This document shows positions 7,247 through 15,045 of a DNA stretch of 39,245 nucleotides, piece after piece; positions within the stretch are counted from its first letter, which is position 1; each line of letters starts with the position of its first letter. A program made the translations under genes and the position numbers. Below the pieces are notes generated by a model. The model worked only from the letters and a program-made list of their open reading frames with translations. It had not been told where the DNA came from and did no database searches. The stretch spans positions 1 to 39,245 of the IMG/VR virus record IMGVR_UViG_3300046367_000005, one strand, 5' to 3'. This DNA is from a virus.

Positions 7247-7552
7247 TCACACTTCTTTGACGAAGATGCCCTCGGGAGTCAAGTAACCTTTGCGGTCTTT
7301 GATCTCGTTGTAAGCGCCAGCAAGACACTCGACAAGATCAATGTCCAGCACCGCGCACACCATAATCAGTGTTACCACAATGTCACCCACCGCATCCTTG
7401 GATTCGTCAAGATTCTTTTTGTTGATGGCATCAAACAACTCAGTGACTTCCTCAAGTGTCTTGATAGCCTGTGAGAGCGCGGTAGCGTTTTGCACAATGC
7501 CACGGGCCTCACCCCATTGCACAACTTTCATTTCGATTTCAGAATAGCTCAT
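7247..7552 (-). CDS. MazG-like nucleotide pyrophosphohydrolase
   Basis: The start at ATG 7552 follows AAAGGACAATGAA. A longer frame to 7624 would run into the helicase gene. The 101-aa all-helical product carries the MazG metal-binding signature: EExxE in KTLEEVTELFDAI (about residues 33-45) and the second acidic motif ESKDAVGDIVVTLI. Phage MazG proteins hydrolyse NTPs or dNTPs and have been proposed to adjust nucleotide pools or alarmone levels during infection. It sits directly after the helicase gene, so it is co-transcribed with replication genes. Confidence 0.88.
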   Translation of the reverse strand: MSYSEIEMKVVQWGEARGIVQNATALSQAIKTLEEVTELFDAINKKNLDESKDAVGDIVVTLIMVCAVLDIDLVECLAGAYNEIKDRKGYLTPEGIFVKEV

Positions 7553-7553
7553 T

Positions 7554-8960
7554 TCATTGTCCTTTCGATTGACGGTATTGCTTGATCGCGTTACGCAATC
7601 CTGCTTGTGTTGTTGCTTTGTCATCCAGCGCCAAAGCCTGCGCTTGATCCAGTGTGTCTTGCATCATAATTCGATGGCACATGACGGGTGCTCCTTGACC
7701 TTGGCGGCGTACTCGGGCATTGAACTGTTCGTATAAGTCCAGTGACCAATTGAGTCCGTACCACACCAAGATGTGACCATTCTTTTGAAGACCATCAATC
7801 CCGTGACCCATGGATGCAGGGTGGCCAATCATCAGTTGACAGTCGCCAGTCTTCCAACGGTGCATGGCATTGGTCAAAGACACCTCGCTCTTGCACTCAG
7901 TCAGGTTGATTGGGCGCAGAGCTTTAAACCTCTCCATGATCCGCGCTGCATCGCTTCGGTAAGCATAGGCACACAGGATAGGTGAACCCTGAGCTTCGTC
8001 AATGATGTCTTCAAGTGCTTCGAGCTTCAAGTCATGCACTGGTTCCCACAGTGGCATCCCAGCCACAGGGTACATCGCACCGTTGGAGAACTGGAGACAC
8101 TTGTTGGTCAGTGATGCCTGGTTAAACGCTTCGATGGTTGTGCCGCTGTCGAGCTGCAAGAAAAACTCTTTTTCCATCAAGTCATACTTGGCACGCAGGA
8201 TCGGGGGCATCTCAATCTCGACGTTGTTCACGATCAAGTCAGGCAGTGGGTTGTAGTCCTCAGCAGACATCTCAAGGGTGATGTCACCAATGAGCTTCTT
8301 GATCGTGTCCTCAGTGTCTTCATAGGCCACCTCTTTGTACGGTCCCACCTTCTTGTAGAACCGTGTGCGGAAGGCTGTTTTGGATGTACCAAGGCGCTCA
8401 CCCTTGTCCACCACCAAGAACTGCCCGTGGAGGTCTTTGTAGCCATTGGATGCAGGCGTGCCAGTGAGTCCAGTGGTCCAGTCAAAGTGGGGTAGCACTT
8501 TACGAATTGCCTTGACTCGATTGGTTGCTGAGTTCTTGCACTTGCTGATCTCGTCCCATACCACACCGTTAAAAGGGATCGGGCGATCCTTCTTGATGAA
8601 GTATGTGTGCAGTGTTTCAGAGAGCCATTGCATGTTCTCAAAATTAATCAAGTAAATGTTCGCGGGGCGAAGTAAAGCACGAGTGCGTTGATCTCGTGTA
8701 CCTGTGACAACACTAAACGTGAGATCTTTGGTGTGTTCCCACTTGACAGCTTCTTGTCTCCAAACAAGTCGAATGACACGAATTGGGGCAACAATCAACA
8801 CACCTCGAAGGTATTGAGTTTTGACCAAATGCGCAATACTTGTAAGAGTAATCACAGTCTTTCCCAACCCCATATCTAACCAGAGCATTGAGTTTGGGTG
8901 AGAGCACTGGAAACCCACAGCTTTCTTTTGGTAATCGTGAAGTAGGTTAGGAGTTAGCAT
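7554..8960 (-). CDS. SNF2/DEAD-type superfamily 2 helicase
   Basis: The 468-aa protein starts at ATG 8960, residue 34 of a longer open frame whose extension overlaps the homing-endonuclease gene and has no homology pattern. Motif Q-like LHDYQKKAVGF (7-17), Walker A DMGLGKT (29-35), motif II WDEIS (135-139, a DEIS variant of DEAH), motif III GLTGTPASNG (164-173) and motif VI ARVRRQGQG near the C-terminus are all visible. This is the standalone SNF2-like helicase found beside DNA polymerase and VRR-NUC in many phages. It probably remodels or unwinds DNA during replication or recombination. No clear ribosome site precedes the start, so it may depend on translation of the overlapping HNH gene. 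Confidence 0.9.
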   Translation of the reverse strand: MLTPNLLHDYQKKAVGFQCSHPNSMLWLDMGLGKTVITLTSIAHLVKTQYLRGVLIVAPIRVIRLVWRQEAVKWEHTKDLTFSVVTGTRDQRTRALLRPANIYLINFENMQWLSETLHTYFIKKDRPIPFNGVVWDEISKCKNSATNRVKAIRKVLPHFDWTTGLTGTPASNGYKDLHGQFLVVDKGERLGTSKTAFRTRFYKKVGPYKEVAYEDTEDTIKKLIGDITLEMSAEDYNPLPDLIVNNVEIEMPPILRAKYDLMEKEFFLQLDSGTTIEAFNQASLTNKCLQFSNGAMYPVAGMPLWEPVHDLKLEALEDIIDEAQGSPILCAYAYRSDAARIMERFKALRPINLTECKSEVSLTNAMHRWKTGDCQLMIGHPASMGHGIDGLQKNGHILVWYGLNWSLDLYEQFNARVRRQGQGAPVMCHRIMMQDTLDQAQALALDDKATTQAGLRNAIKQYRQSKGQ

Positions 8961-9444
8961 GACGAATCCATTTAAATCCAGCACATGTGCCATTACGTCT
9001 AATCGCAGACCATATCGCGGCAGTTGTGACATTAAGTAACTTTGCAGCATCTGCCCCACTTCTAAACGACATTACTGTTTCACCATCACTGTTTATGGCA
9101 ATCACTTTGAGTTCAGTAGCGACACGACGACCATTGCTGCGATAACCATGCATTATGTTTTCAGAAGATGTCGCCCACTCCAAGTTGTCCAATTTGTTAT
9201 CTTTAGGATTTCCATTTTTGTGATTAACAATTGGTTTACTGTCAGGGTTTTCTAAAAAAGCAAGAGCTACGAGTCTATGCACATACATACTTTTTGCACG
9301 CCCTTTACCTTTACACAGAGCCACTGTCAAATGACCAGACGGAATTGAGCCAGGTTTAAGAACCTGTGGTTTACGACGAACTTGACCAAGGTTGCTCACC
9401 TCGTACATGTCAAACCCATCAACATCTTTCCAAATCTCATTCAT
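8947..9444 (-). CDS. HNH homing endonuclease (NUMOD4-HNH-NUMOD1)
   Basis: The 165-aa protein has a complete free-standing homing-endonuclease layout. NUMOD4 at 3-25 (EIWKDVDGFDMYEVSNLGQV). HNH_3 at about 53-95 with His56 (VHRLVALAF), His75/Asn77 (VNHKNGNP) and Asn87 (LDNLEWAT). C-terminal NUMOD1 helix-turn-helix at about 113-160 (SFRSGADAAKLLNVTTAAIW). It is inserted between VRR-NUC and the helicase and overlaps the helicase start by 14 bp. Such genes spread by cutting cognate sites in related phages that lack them. It is not inside an intron as far as can be seen. Confidence 0.9.
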   Translation of the reverse strand: MNEIWKDVDGFDMYEVSNLGQVRRKPQVLKPGSIPSGHLTVALCKGKGRAKSMYVHRLVALAFLENPDSKPIVNHKNGNPKDNKLDNLEWATSSENIMHGYRSNGRRVATELKVIAINSDGETVMSFRSGADAAKLLNVTTAAIWSAIRRNGTCAGFKWIRHANS

Positions 9445-9445
9445 G

Positions 9446-9730
9446 TCAGCATCCCATCACCATTAAGTCAATCATGTTCTTACCTTCGATTACGTTGTCA
9501 ATTACAAAGACACTTACTTTTTGTTGTCGCAGCGTGTCGTGCTCTCGTTCTTGCGCACCAGTTGGTTTAGCACCCGCACGCTTAAATTCGCAGAACCACA
9601 CACGGCCATCAGGCGCGATGAACAGACGATCTGGCACAGCAGCCCGTGCGGGGCTGGTGAACTTGTAAGCAAGCACACCCTTCGATCTGGCGTATTCACA
9701 GACTTTGGATTCAATTTGTTTTTCAAGCAC
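9446..9730 (-). CDS. VRR-NUC domain nuclease
   Basis: The 94-aa protein is a minimal PD-(D/E)XK nuclease of the VRR-NUC family. Glu3 lies in the first helix. The core is VPDRLFIAPDGRVWFCEFKR, with Asp34, Glu48 and Lys50 as catalytic residues. Gln60 lies in the following helix (PTGAQEREHDTL), and the end is the family-typical VFVIDNVIEG. Stand-alone phage members act on branched or flapped DNA. Its start overlaps the DUF3310 gene by 8 bp, and it lies in the usual polymerase-DUF3310-VRR-NUC-helicase order. Confidence 0.92.
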   Translation of the reverse strand: MLEKQIESKVCEYARSKGVLAYKFTSPARAAVPDRLFIAPDGRVWFCEFKRAGAKPTGAQEREHDTLRQQKVSVFVIDNVIEGKNMIDLMVMGC

Positions 9731-9968
9731 GCAACACCTCTAAAAGTTTTTCCATGTAATGCTGACCTTTTGCAATCTCTTGGGCGCTTTCGTCTTTGCT
9801 ACCCATACGCATGAGGTACTTGAGTGCGCCACCACGGTAGTATCCAATTTGTTGTTCGATTGGCCAAGTGTCCACAACATCCCATGGTTGCACTGCCAAC
9901 TCTTTGTAATGATTACCTGCGACTTGGCGGGTGTTGGCTGGTTTCTTTTTCACGCTAGACCTAGACAT
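9723..9968 (-). CDS. DUF3310 protein
   Basis: The 81-aa protein has a basic start, then the DUF3310 core: GNHYKELAVQPWDVVDTW, IGYYRGGALKYLMRMGSKD and a helical end (GQHYMEKLLEVL). DUF3310 proteins are widespread in phages and are sometimes labelled SaV-like or nucleotide kinase, although no P-loop is visible here. The gene overlaps the polymerase end by 19 bp and VRR-NUC by 8 bp, so it is tightly coupled to replication. Its role remains unproven. Confidence 0.88.
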   Translation of the reverse strand: MSRSSVKKKPANTRQVAGNHYKELAVQPWDVVDTWPIEQQIGYYRGGALKYLMRMGSKDESAQEIAKGQHYMEKLLEVLRA

Positions 9969-11800
9969 AGTTTCTCCACTTCTCGAACGTAGTAATCAAA
10001 ATCAACTGGCAGCTTGCCAGCATCTCGGATGTCGTTGCATGGTTGGACACCCCAACCAGATTCAACGCCAATCTTTCGCCACACATCTGGCTTTGTCTTG
10101 GTAGGCGGCATCCACTTGAACAGGCGTCCACCACCCTGCGCAATGTAGTAGCGCGTGATGTTCTGCAACTGTGATGGCACACCATCGTGCTCAATCGCCA
10201 AGTAGCTGGATCGTGGCACTTTGGTGCGAAGCATGAAGTCCATGATCTCAGGCCACTGCTCCACAGTCTCACGGATCGGTGCGCCTTCAATCAACACCTT
10301 CTCGGCTACCTTAGCGATCACCATGCCGCCATGGTTCTGGCTCCAGTCCATGTCATATTCGTAAGCACCCTTGCGCTTCACTTTGTCGTTCTCATAGACC
10401 GCGATGTAGTTGTTCACGTCACGGATCATCATGGTCTTGTAGATCGCTTCCTCAAGTTCTAAACCTGTCATGTCCTCCCATGCTTCACGAACAGCGTTAA
10501 CTTTGTACTTGTTGACGCGAGGTACACGAACAGTCAGACCATCGGTGTTCACTTGGATCAACTGCAATCCTTCAATCTCCATTAGATACTCTGCAAGTTT
10601 GCACAACAGCAGTTGACCATTGAGCGTGATGCTCATGGTGAACAGAGGGTCATAGAACACGCTGAATGCACTGTTGCTGTCACCGTACACACCGTTCAAT
10701 GCCAGCTTGAGCATGGCGTTCTCTGCGCTGCCCTTGGGGTATGTTTTGCGCTGCTCGTACAAGTGCTTGTAGATGTCGCAAAATGTTTCCCCTAGATGCT
10801 GTGGAAAAAAGCGGTTAGTAATAGCGAGGTTTGGATAATAGCTACTGACATCCAAATCAACAATGATGAAGTCGGCGTCCGATTCAACAATTTCCGATTC
10901 AATAGAACCGTGGATGCCACCAAGACCAAACACAAACTCGAACCCATTAACACGAGCTGTGACATCTTCAAAGACTCCCTTTGTTTCAGTGATGACCTGA
11001 CCCTTGAGCCAGTTGAGTACACGGGTGAACTCTGGATTGGTGAACTCGATCCATGGCAGGATCGCATCTTTGAGTGCAATCGTGGGGCGCTTGGTTTGTC
11101 GAGGTGTGCGGCCACTTGGACCGAAGTCGTACAGAGCGACACCAGCTTCTTCTAGCTTCATCGCAAAGTAATCTTTGCCGATCTTGGTGTCGTTGTGATT
11201 CATAAAGTCGCGCTGATACAAGTGAGTCAGTTCTTCACGAAACTTGATCATCTCAAGAGTCTTGTAATAGAACAACTTGGTCTGCGCTACGTCATGCTTG
11301 TTGTATTTTTTGAGCACGGGGGTCTGCTCAGGTGTGAGGTTCGTGCCTACCTTGAATGGTAAGTCTTCAATGTTGTCGCTGCGCATATTGAACTCAAGAA
11401 CCTTGAGGCCAGTGGCGCGTGCTCTGTTGTCAAAGTGGTGGATCTTGTACAGATCAATCTGCTGCACGAATCGGTCAGACGGGTTGACGTTGTGCATCCA
11501 CTTCTCGTCACCATCTTGACCATTGATGATAGCCATGGCTTTTTGATACAGCGTGTTTGCGTCACTGTGACCCATGCGAATGAGTGTGTGGATCACAGGA
11601 TAATCGAACCCCAAGCTGTTAAAGCCAACCATGCGTGCATTGATTTCCTTGAGATGCTGGAGGAACGCAATGATCTCGCGGCTGTCGTTGCGTAGGTCAC
11701 TGATCTCGAACATGAGTTGAATTGGAGCCTCGGCGTGCTCAAAGGCTGCTGTGAAAACATTTGGATATGTTTCCAAATCGAAGATCCAATCATTAGACAT
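9950..11800 (-). CDS. DNA polymerase, family B-type with 3'-5' exonuclease
   Basis: The start at ATG 11800 (616 aa) puts Exo I at the N-terminus; the open frame extends further upstream but only over the HNH gene. Exonuclease motifs: FDLETYP with Asp8 and Glu10, GFNSLGFDYP with Asn61 and Asp66, and YNKHD with Tyr166 and Asp170. Polymerase motif A is DLDVSSYYPN (315-324) and motif B is KLALNGVYG (365-373). Motif C reads QVNTDGL with Asn418-Thr-Asp420, where family B usually has Asp-Thr-Asp. It replicates the phage genome with the primase, helicase and DUF2815 protein encoded nearby. At 616 residues it is compact. No terminal-protein-binding insertion was identified. Confidence 0.9.
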   Translation of the reverse strand: MSNDWIFDLETYPNVFTAAFEHAEAPIQLMFEISDLRNDSREIIAFLQHLKEINARMVGFNSLGFDYPVIHTLIRMGHSDANTLYQKAMAIINGQDGDEKWMHNVNPSDRFVQQIDLYKIHHFDNRARATGLKVLEFNMRSDNIEDLPFKVGTNLTPEQTPVLKKYNKHDVAQTKLFYYKTLEMIKFREELTHLYQRDFMNHNDTKIGKDYFAMKLEEAGVALYDFGPSGRTPRQTKRPTIALKDAILPWIEFTNPEFTRVLNWLKGQVITETKGVFEDVTARVNGFEFVFGLGGIHGSIESEIVESDADFIIVDLDVSSYYPNLAITNRFFPQHLGETFCDIYKHLYEQRKTYPKGSAENAMLKLALNGVYGDSNSAFSVFYDPLFTMSITLNGQLLLCKLAEYLMEIEGLQLIQVNTDGLTVRVPRVNKYKVNAVREAWEDMTGLELEEAIYKTMMIRDVNNYIAVYENDKVKRKGAYEYDMDWSQNHGGMVIAKVAEKVLIEGAPIRETVEQWPEIMDFMLRTKVPRSSYLAIEHDGVPSQLQNITRYYIAQGGGRLFKWMPPTKTKPDVWRKIGVESGWGVQPCNDIRDAGKLPVDFDYYVREVEKLCLGLA

Positions 11801-12215
11801 ATTTCTTCTCCGACCAGCAGTTAGATTTTGGTGGATATGTGTAACCACCATCCGTGCGTCCTTCACACCAAGCCTTGACACGACTAATCGTGACACCAAC
11901 AGCTTTAGATGCTTCACTCAAACTTGCGTATCTCACGCCATCAACAAACCACCATTTTGACAAACGAGTGTTCTGCATCTGTGGTGTTTTTTCAACCCAG
12001 TGACAGTTGTCTTTTGAGTAACCTTTGGTGTTATCACGGCGATCAAATTGATGCTGTGGAGTTGGACGCAAACCCATGTCTGCAATAAATTGAGCAGGGT
12101 TGTCCCATTCAGCACAAACTGAAATACCTTCGTAATAGGTAGCGTTGTGACCGTGTGGGTTGTTACACCTTTGACGCATGTTGACCCATGCGATGTATTC
12201 AGGTGTTTTACTCAT
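11793..12215 (-). CDS. HNH-like homing endonuclease variant with C-terminal HTH
   Basis: The 140-aa protein belongs to a phage family with the pattern YIAWVNMRQRCNNP, YYEGISVCAEW, FIADMG, QFDRRDNTKGYSKDNCHWV. The DRRDN...NCHW part resembles an HNH core (usual form DRIDN...NCRW). Residues 96-120 (RYASLSEASKAVGVTISRVK) look like a NUMOD1-type helix-turn-helix. It is placed between the ssDNA-binding protein and DNA polymerase and overlaps the polymerase start by 8 bp, just as the other HNH gene overlaps the helicase start. It is probably a selfish DNA endonuclease; activity is inferred from pattern. Confidence 0.72.
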   Translation of the reverse strand: MSKTPEYIAWVNMRQRCNNPHGHNATYYEGISVCAEWDNPAQFIADMGLRPTPQHQFDRRDNTKGYSKDNCHWVEKTPQMQNTRLSKWWFVDGVRYASLSEASKAVGVTISRVKAWCEGRTDGGYTYPPKSNCWSEKKYV

Positions 12216-12233
12216 TACATTTACCAGTTAAGT

Positions 12234-12280
12234 GGGGGTCACGCGAGGCTGTAGCTCCGAAATGGATTCGCGCTTCCCCC
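12234..12280. repeat. Imperfect inverted repeat between SSB and HNH genes
   Basis: GGGGG (12234-12238) and CGCGA (12242-12246) pair with TCGCG (12268-12272) and CCCCC (12276-12280), separated by a 3x3 mismatch and a 21-nt loop. It lies in the 72-bp gap after the DUF2815 stop. No T-run follows on either strand, so it is not a standard intrinsic terminator. It may be an mRNA stabilising or processing hairpin, or a scar of HNH gene insertion. Confidence 0.5.
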
Positions 12281-12287
12281 GATTCAA

Positions 12288-12950
12288 TTACATACCCAAG
12301 AACGATGGCAAGCCAGGCATCGCTGGAGCAGCGGCAGCAGGAGCTGCACCGAACCCAGCAGGAGCACCAGCCACAGCACCAAAGAAGCCAGAGGCATCAA
12401 CAGCACCTTCACCGAACGCTGTGTCGTCACCAGCGAACTGCAAAGCAATCAAGTCGCAACGGATTCCGTTACCGTGCTTGTTCACTTGCAACCAAGGCTT
12501 GATCGCAGCGTTGACACGGCAACCACCGTACATCTTGCGAGTTAGTTGTTGGTAGGCCATGGTGTTGCTTGGATCAATGGGTTGACCGTCAGCTTGGATG
12601 ATCTGAGGTTGTGTGTCGCGGCCAGCAGTGATAAAGGCGTGACCAGCGTAACCATCGTAAGGTTGAAAGGTTTTTTTGTTGACCTTTTCCTCACCAAGAC
12701 CAAAGCAGCGCAGCTTGCGATCCGCTTGGATCATTTGCATCACGGTGTTGGTGTGCTCCAACCACTTCTCTTGAGCCATGGCAGCGTAGCGTTGCATGAA
12801 CTGTTGCAGACCAGCGTGGTCTTTAGGCATGATGAACTCACAGTTGTAGCTGATACGTTCTTTACCTGTTGCTTCGTTCACTTGCTTCTGTGGTTCAGCG
12901 ATGTGGGGGAAAGACAAACGGACATTTGACAAAAAGATGATTTCGGACAT
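12288..12950 (-). CDS. DUF2815 single-stranded DNA-binding protein
   Basis: ATG 12950 is preceded by GGAG; the 220-aa product begins at the family-typical SEIIFLSNVRLSFPHIAEP. Further DUF2815 features are SYNCEFIMPKDH, the aromatic/Gly region FQPYDGYAGHAFITAG, and MYGGCRVNAAIKPWLQ ending in CDLIALQFAGDDTAFG. A flexible Ala/Pro/Gly tail with a short terminal peptide follows, as in many SSBs that bind partners by their C-terminus. DUF2815 is annotated as an ssDNA-binding protein and is nearly always next to DUF2800, as here. It would protect replication intermediates. Confidence 0.9.
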   Translation of the reverse strand: MSEIIFLSNVRLSFPHIAEPQKQVNEATGKERISYNCEFIMPKDHAGLQQFMQRYAAMAQEKWLEHTNTVMQMIQADRKLRCFGLGEEKVNKKTFQPYDGYAGHAFITAGRDTQPQIIQADGQPIDPSNTMAYQQLTRKMYGGCRVNAAIKPWLQVNKHGNGIRCDLIALQFAGDDTAFGEGAVDASGFFGAVAGAPAGFGAAPAAAAPAMPGLPSFLGM

Positions 12951-12969
12951 TTCAATTACTCCAGTTGAT

Positions 12970-14268
12970 TTACGATAACCACGCAGGCAGGGCTTCTGCT
13001 TGCGTTTCAATTGCGCTGAACATAGGTGCAGCATTCAAAACCACGGCAGGCCGTGAGTCTGATTCGGGGGCGACAGTTAGCTTACCTGCCATCTTGACAA
13101 CGTACTCAGTCTCCAGTGTTTTAAGTTGGCGCTCAGTCAATTGCTTCGTTGAGCCATCTCGCTTGATCCAAGTTAGCTTTTCAGCCTTGGCAGGAGTGAC
13201 GAGTTTGGTTTCCCAAACACTACCTTTAGGGATGCCCATCTTGGTCAGCTTCTCGGCAATCTGATCCTCTGGCAACGCCCACGCGCGGCTACCGCGACCA
13301 TTGACGAGTTTGATACCTGGGATTGATTGACCAAGCTGCAATCGACGCAGAGCTTCCGCTTCTACGGCTTCAAGCAGTTGACGCATCAGGGGTGCAGCTT
13401 CCATGATCTGACGGATCTGTTGATCGTCCATGGTGCTGGGGTCTTTGTTCGCAGCTTGCTGTGCGACATCGAACGGCTGGGCTGGGGTAGCCTGCACGGG
13501 TTGAAACATTACACCGACTCCTTCCATTACGTTACTTGCAAGAGCAGAACAGCTACCCTTGGCTTTGCAAAACTTACATTGACTTTCACCCGCTTTGAGT
13601 GGTGCATCAGGTGAATCGGTCAAGTGAGCCTCATGCACCATCTGGCCAAGTTTAGCAAGGATTTCGATGACGTCCACCTCGTGCGATGAAATTGCTTTCA
13701 TGCCTTTGATGGCCAGCTTTGGCTGGATGATCGTCATGCGCACACGCTTCCATGGGTACACAGCGTTCACAGGCAACTTGCAACTGGCCAACGCACCCAT
13801 GGCGTACTGCTCCAGTTGTGGGTTGTCCTTAGCGCCCACGACACCCATACCATCCTTGTAGTCGATGATCTCAAGCAGCTCAGTACCACGGATTTGAACG
13901 TCCACAGTGCCTGACATATCCTTGCGGCCAATCAGATGCTCAGGGTCCACACGAGTCTCGGCAATCACCTCGCACATGCCACTTTGTTCAGCGACACGTT
14001 GCTTGATGTAGTCGGTGGCCACCTTGACACGAGCGGCACGGTCTTTGTCAACCGTGAACACGCCCTCATGGTCACTCAGTGTCTCACCAACTGTTGTGAG
14101 AGGGTCTTTGTCCTCACCGATACAGTATTCCAGCAGCGTATGGCTATGAGTGCCATCGGCAGCAGCAGGACCACTTTTATCGGGGTACTTAGCTTCCTCT
14201 CGAATAGACCCAGGGCACAGCATCCAACGATGCCGTTTGCTGGGTGACAGTTGTGCGTGATCGCTCAT
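12970..14268 (-). CDS. DUF2800 Cas4/RecB-like nuclease with Fe-S cluster cysteines
   Basis: The start at ATG 14268 gives 432 aa and the family N-terminus (SPSKRHRWMLCPGS). Cys18 there and the CKFCKAKGSC cluster (Cx2Cx5C) form the four-cysteine Fe-S signature of Cas4/AddB-like nucleases. Between them lies a PD-(D/E)XK core: AETRVD, GTVDVQIRG, LEIIDYKDG, then QLEQYAMGA. The C-terminal third (about 300-432) is a separate helical region. It probably processes DNA ends during replication or recombination together with DUF2815. It is the first large gene of the leftward replication operon. Confidence 0.9.
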   Translation of the reverse strand: MSDHAQLSPSKRHRWMLCPGSIREEAKYPDKSGPAAADGTHSHTLLEYCIGEDKDPLTTVGETLSDHEGVFTVDKDRAARVKVATDYIKQRVAEQSGMCEVIAETRVDPEHLIGRKDMSGTVDVQIRGTELLEIIDYKDGMGVVGAKDNPQLEQYAMGALASCKLPVNAVYPWKRVRMTIIQPKLAIKGMKAISSHEVDVIEILAKLGQMVHEAHLTDSPDAPLKAGESQCKFCKAKGSCSALASNVMEGVGVMFQPVQATPAQPFDVAQQAANKDPSTMDDQQIRQIMEAAPLMRQLLEAVEAEALRRLQLGQSIPGIKLVNGRGSRAWALPEDQIAEKLTKMGIPKGSVWETKLVTPAKAEKLTWIKRDGSTKQLTERQLKTLETEYVVKMAGKLTVAPESDSRPAVVLNAAPMFSAIETQAEALPAWLS

Positions 14269-14270
14269 GC

Positions 14271-14480
14271 TTAGAATTTCCAAGTAATCGCTTTGACTGC
14301 CCACATCTGCGCAGTCTGCGCTTCGGTGATAGCAATGCTGGCCATACGCGCCACTTCTGGCGAACATTCCAACGAGTTACGCAAGTCATTCATGCGATCA
14401 ATGACAGCAGCAAATTCTTTTTTGCAATTTGCTACAGCATCATCGTTGCTGGGGTTGAATGTCAACTTTTGTTCATTCAT
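14271..14480 (-). CDS. Candidate Acb2/Tad1-type cyclic-nucleotide sponge (hairpin-domain protein)
   Basis: The 69-aa protein is two helices. The second, RMASIAITEAQTAQMWAVKA, shows the spacing R..xIAxTxxQxxxMxxxKA that I associate with the Acb2/Tad1 hairpin-domain family of small phage proteins. Characterised members bind cyclic di- or tri-nucleotides, or Thoeris signals, as oligomers and so block CBASS and related defence. The first helix (NCKKEFAAVIDRMNDLRNSL) fits the hairpin partner. It starts 4 bp inside the stop of the 48-aa gene. Family assignment is from remembered pattern, so it is moderately sure; ligand binding is not shown. Confidence 0.58.
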   Translation of the reverse strand: MNEQKLTFNPSNDDAVANCKKEFAAVIDRMNDLRNSLECSPEVARMASIAITEAQTAQMWAVKAITWKF

Positions 14481-14623
14481 GATCGTTTTCCTTGTTTGTG
14501 TTTGCGGCCTGGACCCTTCTTGCGATTGGTTTCAGACTTACCCATCTTGTGACCAAACAAAACCGAAGTTTCGGGCACACCAAAAGCCAGCAACATTTGT
14601 TGAGCAGTAGTAAGTGGCAACAT
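14477..14623 (-). CDS. Small basic protein (48 aa)
   Basis: ATG 14623 to TGA 14477-14479. The N-terminal half is neutral/hydrophobic (LPLTTAQQMLLAFGVPE) and the C-terminal half is very basic (KSETNRKKGPGRKHKQGKRS). It fills the gap between the Ala/Pro-rich gene and the Acb2-like gene exactly, with a 4-bp ATGA overlap at its 3' end, which supports it being translated. The basic tail suggests nucleic-acid binding; no family is recognised. Confidence 0.6.
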   Translation of the reverse strand: MLPLTTAQQMLLAFGVPETSVLFGHKMGKSETNRKKGPGRKHKQGKRS

Positions 14624-14625
14624 GA

Positions 14626-15045
14626 TTAACCTTTCAAGGCTTCCACACCAGCGTGCAACTGTGCATAGTGCTCAGGCTTCACGTCATTGATGTTCTGGTA
14701 ACCCATGCTAGTCAGCACGCCTTGGATCTGTTGACCCTTTTCAGCACCGAGTGCCTTGTAAGCACCCATCACGTATTCCAACAGACCTTTGGGATCATTG
14801 AACGGTGTGCCAGCAGCAGGTGCAGCCACGGGTGCTGGTGCTACGAATGATGGAGCAGCAGGCATTACGGGAGCAGGAGCAACAGGAGCAGCCACGGGTG
14901 CTGGAGTAGCAACGGTGACGGTTAAAGGAGCAGCTACGGGATCTTGCACAACAGGGGCAGCAGGTGCTACATTGATGCCTTCGATTTTGGCGGTCAATGC
15001 GATGACAGCGGCGGCGAGGTTTTTGATTTCAGTTTCCAGTGACAT
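14626..15045 (-). CDS. Ala/Pro-rich linker protein of replication operon
   Basis: The start at ATG 15045 is chosen for its AAGGA ribosome site. The 139-aa product has an N-terminal coiled helix (SLETEIKNLAAAVIALTAKI), a long Ala/Pro/Val linker (about 27-80) and a C-terminal helical domain (about 84-139; DPKGLLEYVMGAYKALGAEK, VLTSMGYQNINDV). Similar two-domain proteins with Pro/Ala linkers accompany DUF2815/DUF2800 cassettes in other phages, with no known role. It may be a scaffold that ties two parts of a replication complex together. Confidence 0.7.
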   Translation of the reverse strand: MSLETEIKNLAAAVIALTAKIEGINVAPAAPVVQDPVAAPLTVTVATPAPVAAPVAPAPVMPAAPSFVAPAPVAAPAAGTPFNDPKGLLEYVMGAYKALGAEKGQQIQGVLTSMGYQNINDVKPEHYAQLHAGVEALKG

